Assembly: GCA_002686265.1 (NCBI GenBank) | Contig: NZBA01000096.1 | Coordinates: 50,211-114,210 of the forward strand | DNA from: Planctomycetota bacterium | Lineage (GTDB): Bacteria; Planctomycetota; UBA1135; GCA-002686595 | Direction: 5' to 3' | DNA length: 64,000 bases | Shown here: in pieces, positions 33,990 to 42,840 of the stretch | How positions within the stretch are numbered: position 1 is the first letter of the stretch | Layout of the letters: every line of letters begins with the position of its first letter | The notes under the pieces: generated by a model | What the model saw: the letters and a program-made list of their open reading frames with translations, nothing else | What the model was told of the DNA's origin: nothing | The model's database searches: none | Position numbers and translations under genes: made by a program

Positions 33990-34637
33990 GGTTTTCCGGT
34001 GGGTCACCGAGTGGAGTGAAGCGGTGGGCCTTCCAGGGTCGCCCGCACATGGAGATCCGGGGGTTGGGTCAGGGCTGTGCATGAGCCGCAATGCAAACCC
34101 AGCCGAACTCCCCCAGACAAGAACATCTGGGGCCGACAGCCTGCCGGTGGATCAACAAGGGCGGGTGCTGGCCGAGCACCTCAAGGTGGTCACCAGGTAG
34201 AGAGCCTGAGCGGAAAGGAACTCCAAAGGGCGTTTCCCGCAGGACGTGAGAGACCCCAGCCCCCTCTCCCGGCCCCGGGCCCTCACCGGCGCCTCCCCCA
34301 AGCGCTCCGAGAATCCCCTCCCGAGCATCCTCCAGGCCCGCGATCCCCCTTCAGCGGCCCGTTTCGTTCCCACCGCCCACACCTCTCCCACGCGAGCACC
34401 CCGACGAAGCGCCCGTTTCGTCGGGTCTCCCCCACCGTCCATACCGGATCACCCGAAACCCAGAACCGCTCGCCGGCCCCGCGCAGCCTCCAAGGCGTCA
34501 TTCGAACCGTCCTCGCTCGGCCTTCCTCCCGCCGGGGCACCCCTCACGCCTCCTCCTGGCACTCACACTGCGGCCCGATAGGATGGCATCGGGCCAATGT
34601 GGCCCCTTGAAGTGCCTATCCGCTGAGAACAAGTCGC
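33990..34637. other. Divergent intergenic region between two secreted-protein genes
   Basis: 648 bases separate the minus-strand beta-helix gene and the plus-strand FG-GAP gene. No gene is supported. Codons at 34081-34200 would encode a 39-residue peptide, but without similarity or a ribosome site. The region from about 34230 to 34560 is C-rich with no clear structure. Both promoters must lie here. Confidence 0.5.
34572..34595 (+). promoter_or_regulatory. Inverted repeat upstream of the FG-GAP gene
   Basis: GGCCCGAT (34572-34579) and ATCGGGCC (34588-34595) form a perfect 8-base inverted repeat with an 8-base loop, ending 42 bases before the ATG. It could be an operator or a leader hairpin. 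Confidence 0.4.
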
Positions 34638-36311
34638 ATGCACGGTCGCCTTTCGGGCTCCCTGGCGGGAGTCGTCCTGGCGCTGCTCACGCCCGCCACG
34701 AGCGCTCAGGAGTTGCTCAAGATCAGGCCCGGAGACGGCGCGCCGCAGGACTACTTCGGCTGCAGCGTGGCGCTCGACGGCGCCGTGGCCCTCATCGGCG
34801 CCCCCGGTGTCGACCAGGGTGTCGCGGGAATCGGAGCAGCGTACGTCTTCGACGCCTACAGCGGACAACAGCGCCATCGATGGACCCCAGCCGACGGGGA
34901 CATCGGCCACGCCTTCGGCACGAGCGTAGCGATCGAAGGCGGACTGGCCCTCATCGGCGCTCCCAACGACGACCAGGTGGCCCAGATGTGCGGCTCCGTC
35001 TACGTCTATGACGTCGTCAGCGGATCCCAGGTTCGCAAGCTCCTGCCCAACGATGGAGCCTACGGCGACGGCTTTGGAGGCAGCGTCTCGATCGATGGCG
35101 GCATCGCACTCATCGGAGCCATGGGAGACGATGATCTGGGACAAGGTGCGGGATCCGCCTACCTCGTCGAGGTCGGTAGCGGCCAGCAACTCCACAAGCT
35201 CCTGGCCGCCGATGGTTCGATGCTGCATCACTTCGGGGGCAGCGTCAGCATCTCCGCAGGCCTCGCCATGGTCGGAGCCCACGGCAATGACTCCAACGGC
35301 ACCCTCTCCGGCGCCGTCTACGTCTTCGATGTGGCGACCGGACAGCAACTCCACAAGCTCACACCTTCCGACGCAGCGCCCCACGACTGGTTCGGCTGGG
35401 ACGTCAGCCTGGACGGCCGCTTGGCACTGGCGGGCTCGCACCGGGACGACGACGACGGCAACGAGTCCGGTTCGGCGTACCTGTTCGACGCGCTCGCCGG
35501 CCTGGAGCTCACGAAGCTCACGGCTGGGGACGCGGCCGCAGGGGACAACTTCGGAACCGGCGTGCTGCTCTCGGAGGGGCTGGCGTTCGTCGGTTCTGTC
35601 GACGCCGGGATCAATGGTGTGGATTCGGGTGCCGCCTACGTGTTCGATGCGGCGACCGGATCCGAGCTCCAGAAGCTCGTTCCCGCCGACGGAGAGGACG
35701 AGGACTTCTTCGCGTATCACCACAGCCTTGGCGCGGACGGCGGTCGAGTGCTCGTCGGGTCGATGTGGGACGGCGACAACGGCTGGCATGCCGGTTCGGC
35801 CTACGTCTTCACCGTGCTCCCCCCGGGAAGGGCCTTCTGCCTGGGTGAGCCCGGGAGCGGCGTGCCATGCCCGTGCAACAACGACAACGACGGCAGCGTC
35901 CCCGGCTCTGGTTGCGCCAACGGTGCCTCCCTGGCCGGTGCGAGACTCAGCGGGAGCGGGACCCGTAGCCTGAACGGCGACGACCTGGTGCTGACGACGA
36001 CCGGACTGCCGCCGGAGCACATGTGCACGGTCTTCCAGGCCGACGCAGCGCTGAACGGCGGCCTGGGACAGCCCTTTGGCGACGGCCTGCGCTGTGCCGG
36101 TGGCGGAGTGATCCGGTTGCAGATCCTGCTCTCGAACGCGGGCGGCGTATCGCGCACGACCGTCTCGCTCGCCACGGATGGCGGCGCCTCACCGGGTGAG
36201 CTCAAGCGCTACCAGACCTGGTACGAGGATCACACGGGTGCTCAGCCGTGCGGCGCCGGTGTACACGACTTCAACCTCTCGAACGGCTACGAGGTCAGCT
36301 GGCTGCCTTGA
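34638..36311 (+). CDS. Secreted FG-GAP repeat protein with lineage C-terminal module
   Basis: A 557-residue protein with a signal peptide (about 1-23). Seven repeats of about 50 residues follow, each with the pattern DYFGCSVALDGAVALIGAPG ... GAAYVFDAYSGQ, the FG-GAP/integrin-type beta-propeller blade; Asp/Asn-rich loops such as DDDDGN suggest calcium binding. From about residue 396 (AFCLGEPGSGVPCPCNNDND ... GSGCANGASL ... DDLVLTTTGLPPEHM ... PFGDGLRCAGGGVIRLQ) begins a Cys/Gly-rich module of about 155 residues, which recurs on other secreted proteins of these bacteria. A cell-surface or matrix role is likely; no enzymatic site is seen. Confidence 0.88.
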   Translation: MHGRLSGSLAGVVLALLTPATSAQELLKIRPGDGAPQDYFGCSVALDGAVALIGAPGVDQGVAGIGAAYVFDAYSGQQRHRWTPADGDIGHAFGTSVAIEGGLALIGAPNDDQVAQMCGSVYVYDVVSGSQVRKLLPNDGAYGDGFGGSVSIDGGIALIGAMGDDDLGQGAGSAYLVEVGSGQQLHKLLAADGSMLHHFGGSVSISAGLAMVGAHGNDSNGTLSGAVYVFDVATGQQLHKLTPSDAAPHDWFGWDVSLDGRLALAGSHRDDDDGNESGSAYLFDALAGLELTKLTAGDAAAGDNFGTGVLLSEGLAFVGSVDAGINGVDSGAAYVFDAATGSELQKLVPADGEDEDFFAYHHSLGADGGRVLVGSMWDGDNGWHAGSAYVFTVLPPGRAFCLGEPGSGVPCPCNNDNDGSVPGSGCANGASLAGARLSGSGTRSLNGDDLVLTTTGLPPEHMCTVFQADAALNGGLGQPFGDGLRCAGGGVIRLQILLSNAGGVSRTTVSLATDGGASPGELKRYQTWYEDHTGAQPCGAGVHDFNLSNGYEVSWLP

Positions 36312-36564
36312 CGCGGTGAGGTCAGGCGCCGGCGGCGTGGATCCGGCCGCTGGACGCGAGGGGTGCAGAACTCGACCTGGGACTCCTCGACTCCCGGGTG
36401 TGGTGGTTCAGCGACTTCCGGGAACCTCCCTGGCATACCCCCAAGAAGCGGTCCAGTCCTGATCAAAGTCAGGTGAGGAGGAGGGTGGTGCCCCTTGAGG
36501 AGGCGTGAGGGGTGCCCGGGCTGTGCGCCCGGAGACGGAAACGGAGCGGAGTCGGAGGGCGTCC

Positions 36565-36640
36565 ATGTGCGGGGCCAAGTAGGCCTCGACCTCGGCCTCC
36601 AGGGCGGCCGTCAGCATGCGCTGCGCAGCACCTCCGTCAG
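36565..36640 (-). pseudogene. IS256-family transposase scrap
   Basis: Minus-strand translation gives GAAQRMLTAALEAEVEAYLAPH, which resembles the N-terminal helix of IS256/Mutator transposases (xGAxRMLxxALExEVxxYL). The neighbouring residues do not continue the family sequence, and no inverted ends were found. Confidence 0.4.
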
Positions 36641-37313
36641 GACGTCCTTCGGAGTAGCGACTGGCTGGGGTTCGATGAAAGGCGTGGCCTTCTGCACGTG
36701 GCGTGGCCTTCCCCTGAGTTGGGGGCTTGGGTGTCGGTTTGCTTCCCAACTCCAAGGAAACGTCGCGCCTCTCCTCAGATCGTCGTCCACAGCTTGCGGT
36801 CATGTCTCTCCGCTTCGGCCCGGACAGCACTCATTCAGGCGAGACAGTACACCTGCTGGGAGCCATGCTAACTGCGGCCCTTGCCCTGCTGCCCCTGACC
36901 GCCCCGCCACCTGCTGCGGTTTCCGAGGACCGCAAGGCAAAGGGCCTCGAGCGCGCGGTCGGAGCGGACCGCCGGAGGATCGGGCGCCATGCCGGCGAAG
37001 GGTGAGCGGCGCATGATGGAGCGCTCGAACTCCTGGAGCATCGACCTCGGGGAAGCCCTCTCGGGCGGGCAGCGCAAGACCGCTGGCAGCGACGAGGTCC
37101 ATGGCGAAGCGGAGCTGATAGCCGGTCACGCGCTCCTTGCGGGGGGGGCTCGAGGGCGCCCGGCGGGCGGCGATCGGGCTCCCGATGGACAGCGCGAGGA
37201 GCGGACGGACGGACAGGCACGGCGAAGGCGCATCCCCTCCCATGAGCGGAGAGCCGGCCCCGCGTCGACTCCCGAGGGAGAGGGAGGGCCCTCCGCCCGC
37301 ACCGCGGGAGCAC

Positions 37314-37376
37314 GGGCGCGGCCCGAACGGGCGCGGCCCGAACGGGCGCGGCCCGAACGGGCGCAGCCCGAACGGG
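37314..37376 (+). repeat. Four tandem 15-bp units upstream of the TPR gene
   Basis: GGGCGCGGCCCGAAC is repeated four times from 37314 to 37373, with a partial fifth copy (GGG); the fourth copy has one change (GCAGCC for GCGGCC). It ends 14 bases before the ATG at 37391, so it lies in the leader of that gene. Confidence 0.9.
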
Positions 37377-37390
37377 CTACCCTCTGCGGG

Positions 37391-39058
37391 ATGCCGCGGC
37401 CTCTCTGGATCGTCCTGCTCGCCTTCGCCGCCTGGGCGCCCGCCGCCCTGCGCGGCGGGACGACCATGGACGACCGTGAGCTGCTCTTCGCCAACCCGGT
37501 GGTCGATGGCTCCCTGCCCGTCAGCGCGGCCTTCGACCGCGACTACTTCCACCATCTCGGAGACGCGGGACAGTGGCGGCCGCTGACCAGCCTCTCGTTG
37601 CGCATCGAGCACGCCTTGTGGGGAGAGTGGACCCACGGCTACCACCTTGGGAACGCGCTCTCACACGCCCTGGTCTGCGCCCTTGCCGCGGCGCTCCTGC
37701 GTCGCACGGGCCGGCAAGGTGGGAGCTGGCCTTGGTTCGGCCTGGCACTCTTCGCCGTCCACCCGGTCCTGGCGGACGCGGTGGCCTGGATCAGCGGGCG
37801 CACCGCCATGGTCAGCGCCGCCGCCGGCCTGGCCGGTGCTCTCGCCTGCCTGCGCGCGAGCGCCCGCGTGACGGCGGAGTCCCCCTCCGCCGCGGGCCTG
37901 CCCGTCGCCCTAGCCGCCGGCTGTGGTGTCCTCCTGGCCGCCATGGGCAAGGAGGACGGTGTCTGCTTCGCACTGCTCTACATCCTCGTAGTCCCCCAGC
38001 CGCGCGCCGCACGCGCCGCCGCGATCGGCGCGGCGGCCGGCCTCGGCGTGTGGTTCACCGCTCGCGGCCTGGCCCTCGGGCACTGGATTCCCGCCGCCGC
38101 ACACCCGGCCCTGGGCGCCGCGCCCCTCGTCGAGCGCCTCGTCGTCGGCGGCTGCGAGCTGCTCGAGGGCCTGCGCCTGATCGTCGTCCCCCTCGACTAC
38201 CCGCCCCAGTATCGCGCCGACTTCCTCCTCGCCCGCTTCGCTCCCCTACCGGCCGCTGCCGCGGCGACGGCGGGCTGGGGCCTGTGGGCGGTCCTGCTCG
38301 TCGGCGGGATCCTGCGCCGACGCACGCGGAGGGGAGCCGCCGCTCTCCTGGCCGCCGTCGCCTGGCTGCCGGTCGTGCAACTCGCGCCCCTCGGCGAGGT
38401 CTTCGCTCCGCGCTTTCTCTATCTACCCCTGCTGTTCGGCGCGCCCCTCGCCGACGCCCTCCTAGCACGCCTGCCCGCGCGCCGGCTCCTCGCCGCCACG
38501 GCCTTGACCGCGGCCGCGCTCGGCGCCCTCGAGCGCTCCGTCCTCTACGCCGACCGGGGAGCCTGGCGCGCCGAGATGCTGCGCCATCACCCCGACGACG
38601 CCCCCTCCTGGAACGACCTGGGCCTCCTGCGCGAGGAGCGCGGTGACATCGCCGGCGCGCGGGCGGCCTGGCTGCGGGCGATCGAAGCCGATGAACGCTA
38701 CAGCCGCCCCTGGTCCAACCTCGGGCGCGTCCAACTCGCCGGGGGAGACGTGCGGGAGGCGGAGCGGAGCCTGCGGCGGGCGGTGCGCGAGGGACCGCGC
38801 AACCCGGTGGCCCACGTCAACCTCGCCACCTGCCTCCTGCGCGGCGGGCGTGCCGCGGAGGCTCTCGAATTCTACCGGTGCGCGACGGAGCTGGGCCGTG
38901 GTCTGGCGAGCGCTTGGCGCGGCACTGGCCAGGCCCTGCTGGTCCTGGGAGAGACCGAGCGCGCGATCCTCGCCCTGCGCCGTGCCCTCGAACTCGACCC
39001 GCGCGACGACGCGGCGCGGCGCCTGCTGGCCGAGGCCGGCGGCGTAGGGGTACGATGA
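37391..39058 (+). CDS. TMTC-like polytopic membrane protein with TPR repeats
   Basis: A 555-residue protein. The first 400 residues hold about nine or ten hydrophobic segments. Early features are TMDDRELLFANPVVDGS and a QWRPLTSLSLRIEHALWG segment, typical of the O-mannosyltransferase-like TMTC/GT-C proteins (WRPLxxxS motif near the first luminal loop), and HPVLADAVAWISGR. The C-terminus has three or four TPR units (SWNDLGLLREERGDIAGARA, PWSNLGRVQLAGGDVREAER, ARRLLAE). Such proteins transfer sugars to secreted proteins or act as scaffolds. The ATG at 37391 starts the first membrane helix; the open frame further upstream is spurious and includes the 15-base repeat. Confidence 0.8.
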   Translation: MPRPLWIVLLAFAAWAPAALRGGTTMDDRELLFANPVVDGSLPVSAAFDRDYFHHLGDAGQWRPLTSLSLRIEHALWGEWTHGYHLGNALSHALVCALAAALLRRTGRQGGSWPWFGLALFAVHPVLADAVAWISGRTAMVSAAAGLAGALACLRASARVTAESPSAAGLPVALAAGCGVLLAAMGKEDGVCFALLYILVVPQPRAARAAAIGAAAGLGVWFTARGLALGHWIPAAAHPALGAAPLVERLVVGGCELLEGLRLIVVPLDYPPQYRADFLLARFAPLPAAAAATAGWGLWAVLLVGGILRRRTRRGAAALLAAVAWLPVVQLAPLGEVFAPRFLYLPLLFGAPLADALLARLPARRLLAATALTAAALGALERSVLYADRGAWRAEMLRHHPDDAPSWNDLGLLREERGDIAGARAAWLRAIEADERYSRPWSNLGRVQLAGGDVREAERSLRRAVREGPRNPVAHVNLATCLLRGGRAAEALEFYRCATELGRGLASAWRGTGQALLVLGETERAILALRRALELDPRDDAARRLLAEAGGVGVR

Positions 39059-39062
39059 GCGG

Positions 39063-39428
39063 ATGCGCCCTCTCCTCGCCTGGCTCCCGGCGGCCCTCGC
39101 CGCCGGCGTCCTGTCCGCCTGCGCTCCCGGCGGTGCGCCCGTGGACCCCGAGACCGCCGGCGGCGCTGACCTGTACGCCCTCGCGCGTTGCGACAGCTGC
39201 CACGGCCGCGCTCGCGAAGGAACGTTCCTGGCACCCGCCCTGGGCCAGCTGCGCCCGCACTGGGACGCGCAGACCCTCGCCGAGTACCTCCGCGATCCGG
39301 CCCCCTTCCTCGCCGCAGATGCACGCCTGGGCGCCATGAGCCAGCGCTACACCGCCAACATGCGGGCCTTCGCCGAGTTCGGTCCCGCCGAGCGCCTGCG
39401 CCTGGCGGAGTGGCTGCTGGAACCCTGA
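39063..39428 (+). CDS. Cytochrome c-type lipoprotein
   Basis: A 121-residue monohaem cytochrome. It has a signal peptide with lipobox (GVLSAC) and one haem-binding motif CDSCHG; the sixth ligand could be Met in GAMSQRYTANM. The sequence DLYALARCDSCHGRAREGTF with DAQTLAEYLRDP is like small c-type domains of periplasmic electron-transfer chains. It starts four bases after the TPR gene stop, so the two are probably cotranscribed. Its redox partner is not in the window. Confidence 0.88.
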   Translation: MRPLLAWLPAALAAGVLSACAPGGAPVDPETAGGADLYALARCDSCHGRAREGTFLAPALGQLRPHWDAQTLAEYLRDPAPFLAADARLGAMSQRYTANMRAFAEFGPAERLRLAEWLLEP

Positions 39429-39555
39429 TCCGCGGGGCCGCCCTGGGCCTCGCGCCCGCAGCGCCCCCCCGCCGCGTGTCACGGCGGGCGGACTGGCGGT
39501 GGTCCCGCCCGTCGTCCAGAATGGGGCTCACCGCGAACCCGGCCCGCCGCGAACC

Positions 39556-40578
39556 ATGAGACACACCCTCGCACTCACCTCCCTGCTCGCCGCCCTCGCC
39601 CCCGTCGCGGCGGGCGGCGACTTCGTCTTCGACCTCGACTTCGACGCCTCCAGCATCGACTGGGGCGGCGACACGAGCCTGGGGCCGATGGTCATGACGC
39701 CCCCCACCTTCCACCTGCAAGGAACCGTCGAGCTGTCCCTCGCGACGGGCGGCTCTCCGGTGGGCGGCGGGCAGCTCATCAGCGGCGGGGACGCGACGGT
39801 CGTCCCCGACCTGCACGCCGAGGTCACGGCTCCCCCGCCCCTGCCGCCTTGGCTCTCCTTCGACCTCGCCGGAGTACACTACGTCTTCGGCAGTGACCCC
39901 TTCGGCGTGAGCGCGACGGGAGACTTCACCGCCACGAACCTCACCGTGACGACCACGGCCGGCACCCTGACCCTCTCGCTCGCGGGGGGAACGCCTCTCG
40001 TGTTCGACATGACCGGCCTCTCCTTCAACTCCGGAGATGCCGCGGGGACGATCGTCGAGACCGGTGGAAGCCTGCGCATCGAGGTGCCCATCGACATCGA
40101 CGCCTCCCTCACCGACCCCACGACTGGCCTGCACATCGACCTCTTCATGCTCGGCACGCTTGTCGGCGAGGTCGCCTGCGCGCTCCCGAGCACCTACTGC
40201 CAGACCTCCCCCAACTCGGTCGGCGCGGGTGCCCTCATCTCCAGCAGCGGCGGAACCTCGATCACCGCCAATGAACTGGTCTTGGAGTGCGCCGGTCTGC
40301 CCTCCGGCCAGTTCGCGATCTTCTACTACGGTCCCGATCAGATCGCTCAGCCCTTCGGCGACGGCGTGCGCTGCGTGGGCGGCTCCGCCCTGCGCCTGCC
40401 GCCGCGCCCCACGGGCGCGGGGGCCCTCAGCTTCTCCCTCGACCACAGCGCGCTGCCCGCGGGGGGCGAGCTCGAGGCCGGCGACGCGGCACAGTTCCAG
40501 TGCTGGTACCGCGACCCTTCCGCCGGCCTCTCCGGATTCAACTTCTCCGACGGCCTCTCCGTCACCTTCTGCCCCTGA
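39556..40578 (+). CDS. Secreted protein with lineage C-terminal module
   Basis: A 340-residue protein with a signal peptide (MRHTLALTSLLAALAPVAAG). Residues 20-210 are a beta-rich domain without known family (DFVFDLDFDASSIDWGGDTS ... FHLQGTVELSLATG ... TGDFTATNLTVTTTAGTLTL). From about residue 215 a Cys-containing module starts (YCQTSPNSVGAGALISSSGG ... FYYGPDQIAQPFGDGVRCVG ... AQFQCWYRDP ... GFNFSDGLSVTF), which is a close relative of the C-terminal module on the FG-GAP protein at 34638. The function is unknown; extracellular location is likely. Confidence 0.75.
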   Translation: MRHTLALTSLLAALAPVAAGGDFVFDLDFDASSIDWGGDTSLGPMVMTPPTFHLQGTVELSLATGGSPVGGGQLISGGDATVVPDLHAEVTAPPPLPPWLSFDLAGVHYVFGSDPFGVSATGDFTATNLTVTTTAGTLTLSLAGGTPLVFDMTGLSFNSGDAAGTIVETGGSLRIEVPIDIDASLTDPTTGLHIDLFMLGTLVGEVACALPSTYCQTSPNSVGAGALISSSGGTSITANELVLECAGLPSGQFAIFYYGPDQIAQPFGDGVRCVGGSALRLPPRPTGAGALSFSLDHSALPAGGELEAGDAAQFQCWYRDPSAGLSGFNFSDGLSVTFCP

Positions 40579-40619
40579 CCTGGGGATCGCCGGCGGGCCC
40601 CGGCCGCCGCCATGACACC

Positions 40620-40847
40620 ATGAACTTTTTCTGCCGCATCTTCGGACACACCTGGGTGCACGCCACCGAGCGCCAGACGATCCGCTGGCGCAACGACGAG
40701 AAGACCCTCGCCCAGCTGCACCCCGCCGGCCCCGACCGCGAGCCGGAGTTCCAACGCGCATGCGTACGCTGCGGAGAGCGCCGCGAGTGGGTCGCACCCA
40801 ACCGCCCCGACGGTTCCCCCACACAAGCGGTCTCCGGCGGCCGCTGA
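40620..40847 (+). CDS. Small zinc-ribbon-like hypothetical protein
   Basis: A 75-residue protein. It has Cys5 and His10 (FFCRIFGHTWVH) and the pair CVRCGERREWV, so a single zinc site could form from Cys, His, Cys and Cys. The 'CxxFGHxW ... CxRCG' spacing recalls small DUF1660-like prophage proteins, but I cannot confirm that. It starts at ATG 40620, 41 bases after the previous gene. Confidence 0.55.
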   Translation: MNFFCRIFGHTWVHATERQTIRWRNDEKTLAQLHPAGPDREPEFQRACVRCGERREWVAPNRPDGSPTQAVSGGR

Positions 40848-40913
40848 CCTTCGCCGGAAACCGGGCCGTTCATGCCTACCGCCCACGCAAGCCGATAGGC
40901 CCGCTACGGCCCC

Positions 40914-41225
40914 ATGAACCTCAGCAACCTCTACGGCGAGCTCGCCCGCTACCTGCTCCTGGCGCTGACCGCGCCTTTGTGGGTGCCCTTTGCGAAGGCC
41001 GTCTGGGAGGAGCTCAACCGCGCCCTGCGCGACGACGGCGGGGTCTTCGGCCCGCTTCCCGGGCCGATCGCCTCCGAGCAGATCGAAGCCGAGGAACGCC
41101 TCAAGGAGTCGTCGCTGGTGGCGGAGGGCCTGACGCGGCCGGGAGAACCCCAAGCCCCGAGCGGTCCGGCGCCCGCTCCCGGCACGATTCCGGTCGAGGC
41201 CGTCCGCCGGCACGGGTTCCGATAG
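40914..41225 (+). CDS. Small membrane-associated hypothetical protein
   Basis: A 103-residue protein with one hydrophobic segment (residues 12-28, YLLLALTAPLWVPFAKAV) followed by an acidic helix and a Pro/Ala-rich tail. No family recognised. It starts at ATG 40914, 66 bases after the previous small gene. Confidence 0.5.
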   Translation: MNLSNLYGELARYLLLALTAPLWVPFAKAVWEELNRALRDDGGVFGPLPGPIASEQIEAEERLKESSLVAEGLTRPGEPQAPSGPAPAPGTIPVEAVRRHGFR

Positions 41226-41229
41226 GCGC

Positions 41230-41530
41230 CGCGGGCAGAGCCGGGAGTTCTTCCCGCGACTTTGGGGCCGACTCTGCCGCGCGGGCCAGAGCCCTCTACG
41301 GGGAGCACAACGCGCGCCAGACCCTCGCCTTCGCCCGGGAGAAGGAAGCCGAGTACCCGCCGTCGCGGCGGTTGCGCGCGGGCTTGTAGGAGGCGATGGG
41401 AGCGACCCCGACACCGAGCTGCCGCAGATCGTGCACTGCGTTCCAGACGGCCGGGGCCCCGCGCCCACGCTACGAAGAGCTCGCCGCCGCCTTCCTGCCC
41501 GAGATCCTCGATCTGGTGAGCGCCCGCCGC
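41230..41530 (+). pseudogene. Inositol oxygenase-like gene, broken remnant
   Basis: Frame 1 encodes RDFGADSAARARALYGEHNA followed by RQTLAFAREKEAEYPPS, then a stop at 41387-41389. A shifted frame encodes GSDPDTELPQIVHC, and the next frame FQTAGAPRPRYEELAAAFLP. These match myo-inositol oxygenase in order (MHxxQTxxFVxxxxxEY, then ESDPDTDLPQxxHxFQTAE, then the C-terminal PYYxxLIxxFFP), but the central iron-binding part is deleted and at least two frame changes are present. It ends 80 bases before the gcvT-like gene. Confidence 0.65.
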
Positions 41531-41610
41531 CCACGGGGGCACGACAACGTACTTGGGAGTCGCTTGATGAACTGATAGCCTCTGCCGGGCCTCGGCCCCC
41601 GGTACCCGCG

Positions 41611-42840
41611 ATGCCCGTCGAGAGCCCCTTCCACCCGCGCACGGCACCCCTGTGCGAGAGCTACCGCTGGAAGGAGTGGGCGGGGCGCCACGCGGTCTGT
41701 TCGTTCGGGACGACCGTGGATCCTGAGTACCTCGCTCTGCGCCACGCCTGCGGCCTGATCGACGTCTCGCCCCTGTTCAAGTACGAGGTGAAGGGCCCCG
41801 ACGCCGCCGCCCTGCTCTCGTGGATCTGGACGCGGGACGTGACGCGTCTCGCCGTGGGAGCCGTCGCCTACGGCTGCTGGTGCGACGAGGACGGCAAGGT
41901 CATCGACGATGGGACCGTCGCCCGCCTCGGGCCGGAGCGCTACCGCATGACCGCGGCCGAGCCGAGCCTGCGCTGGCTCTCGCGCCAGGCGCGCGGCTTC
42001 GACGCGACGCTCCGCGACGAGAGCGAGAGCGTCGCCGCCCTCGCGCTCCAGGGCCCGACCTCGCGCGGGGTGCTGCGCGAGCTGTGCGGCTCGGAGGCGG
42101 CGGACCTCGAGTTCTTCCGCGGCACGCGCGCGCGTGCCGGCGGGCTCGAGCTCGACGTCACGCGCACGGGCTACACGGGCGACCTCGGCTTCGAGCTGTG
42201 GGTCGACGCGACGGACGCGGTCGAGCTGTGGGACGCGGCCGTCGCCGCGGGCGCCGACCATGGCCTCGCCCCCGTCGGCCTCGACGCCCTCGACATCACG
42301 CGCCTCGAGGCCGGCTTCCTGCTCGCCGGGGTCGACTACATCGGCGCCCGCGACGCGATCATCCCCTCCCAGACCTCTACGCCCTTTGAGCTCGGGCTCG
42401 GCTGGGCCGTGCACCTCGAGCGCGGCCCCTTCGTCGGGCGCGACGCCCTGCGGCGCGAGGCGCGCGGGCGCTCGCGCGGGCGCTCGCGCCAGGCGCTGGT
42501 CGGCCTGGTGGCGGACTGGGAGGCGATCGAGGAGCTTCACGAGCGCCACTCCCTGCCGCCTTCGCTCCCGACTCGCGCCTGGCGTGAGTCGGTCCCGGTC
42601 TACGCCGCCGGGCGGCAGGTGGGCCGCGCCACCAGCGGCACCTGGTCGCCGACGCTCAAACAGAACCTGGCCTTGGCCACGGTCGAGGCCGGGCGCTCGG
42701 CCGTCGGTACACGCCTGGAGCTGGAGACGACCGTCGCCTACGAGCGCCACACGGTCCCCGCGACCGTGGTCGAGCGGCCCTTCTTCGACCCGCCGCGCAA
42801 GAAGGCCTCCTCGGGCGCGGCAGCGGAGGAGGGCGCCTGA
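41611..42840 (+). CDS. GcvT-family folate-dependent aminomethyl/demethylase protein
   Basis: A 409-residue protein of the glycine-cleavage T/YgfZ/DmdA superfamily: DPEYLALRHACGLIDVSPLF, VTRLAVGAVAYGCWCDEDGK, TRTGYTGDLGFELWVDATDA, LDALDITRLEAGFLLAGVDY and a C-terminal beta-barrel (LELETTVAYERHTVPATV). Members pass a methyl or methylene group to tetrahydrofolate. No gcvH or gcvP is nearby; instead two FAD oxidoreductases follow in overlap, which argues for a demethylase on a small amine, betaine or sulfonium rather than glycine cleavage. ATG 41611 (MPVESPFHPRTAPLCESYRW) is the family start. Confidence 0.85.
   Translation: MPVESPFHPRTAPLCESYRWKEWAGRHAVCSFGTTVDPEYLALRHACGLIDVSPLFKYEVKGPDAAALLSWIWTRDVTRLAVGAVAYGCWCDEDGKVIDDGTVARLGPERYRMTAAEPSLRWLSRQARGFDATLRDESESVAALALQGPTSRGVLRELCGSEAADLEFFRGTRARAGGLELDVTRTGYTGDLGFELWVDATDAVELWDAAVAAGADHGLAPVGLDALDITRLEAGFLLAGVDYIGARDAIIPSQTSTPFELGLGWAVHLERGPFVGRDALRREARGRSRGRSRQALVGLVADWEAIEELHERHSLPPSLPTRAWRESVPVYAAGRQVGRATSGTWSPTLKQNLALATVEAGRSAVGTRLELETTVAYERHTVPATVVERPFFDPPRKKASSGAAAEEGA

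Larger units (their letters stand above)
36312..37390. other. Gene-poor decayed stretch of about 1.1 kb
   Basis: No intact gene is supported. It contains a short IS256-type transposase scrap (about 36565-36640, minus strand) and a four-copy 15-base repeat at its right end. Another minus-strand stretch near 37000-37130 reads TGYQLRFAMDLVAASGLALP, which looks protein-like but is isolated and out of frame with anything downstream. The codon bias of the rest is irregular. It looks like eroded former coding sequence. Confidence 0.5.

Noticed and set aside
34081..34200. A 39-codon peptide gene
   Set aside because: No ribosome site or similarity; kept only as part of the intergenic description.
36495..37016. 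Plus-strand open frame of 173 codons in the gene-poor stretch
   Set aside because: No ribosome site, no similarity, and composition is that of a shadow frame; it overlaps the minus-strand transposase scrap.
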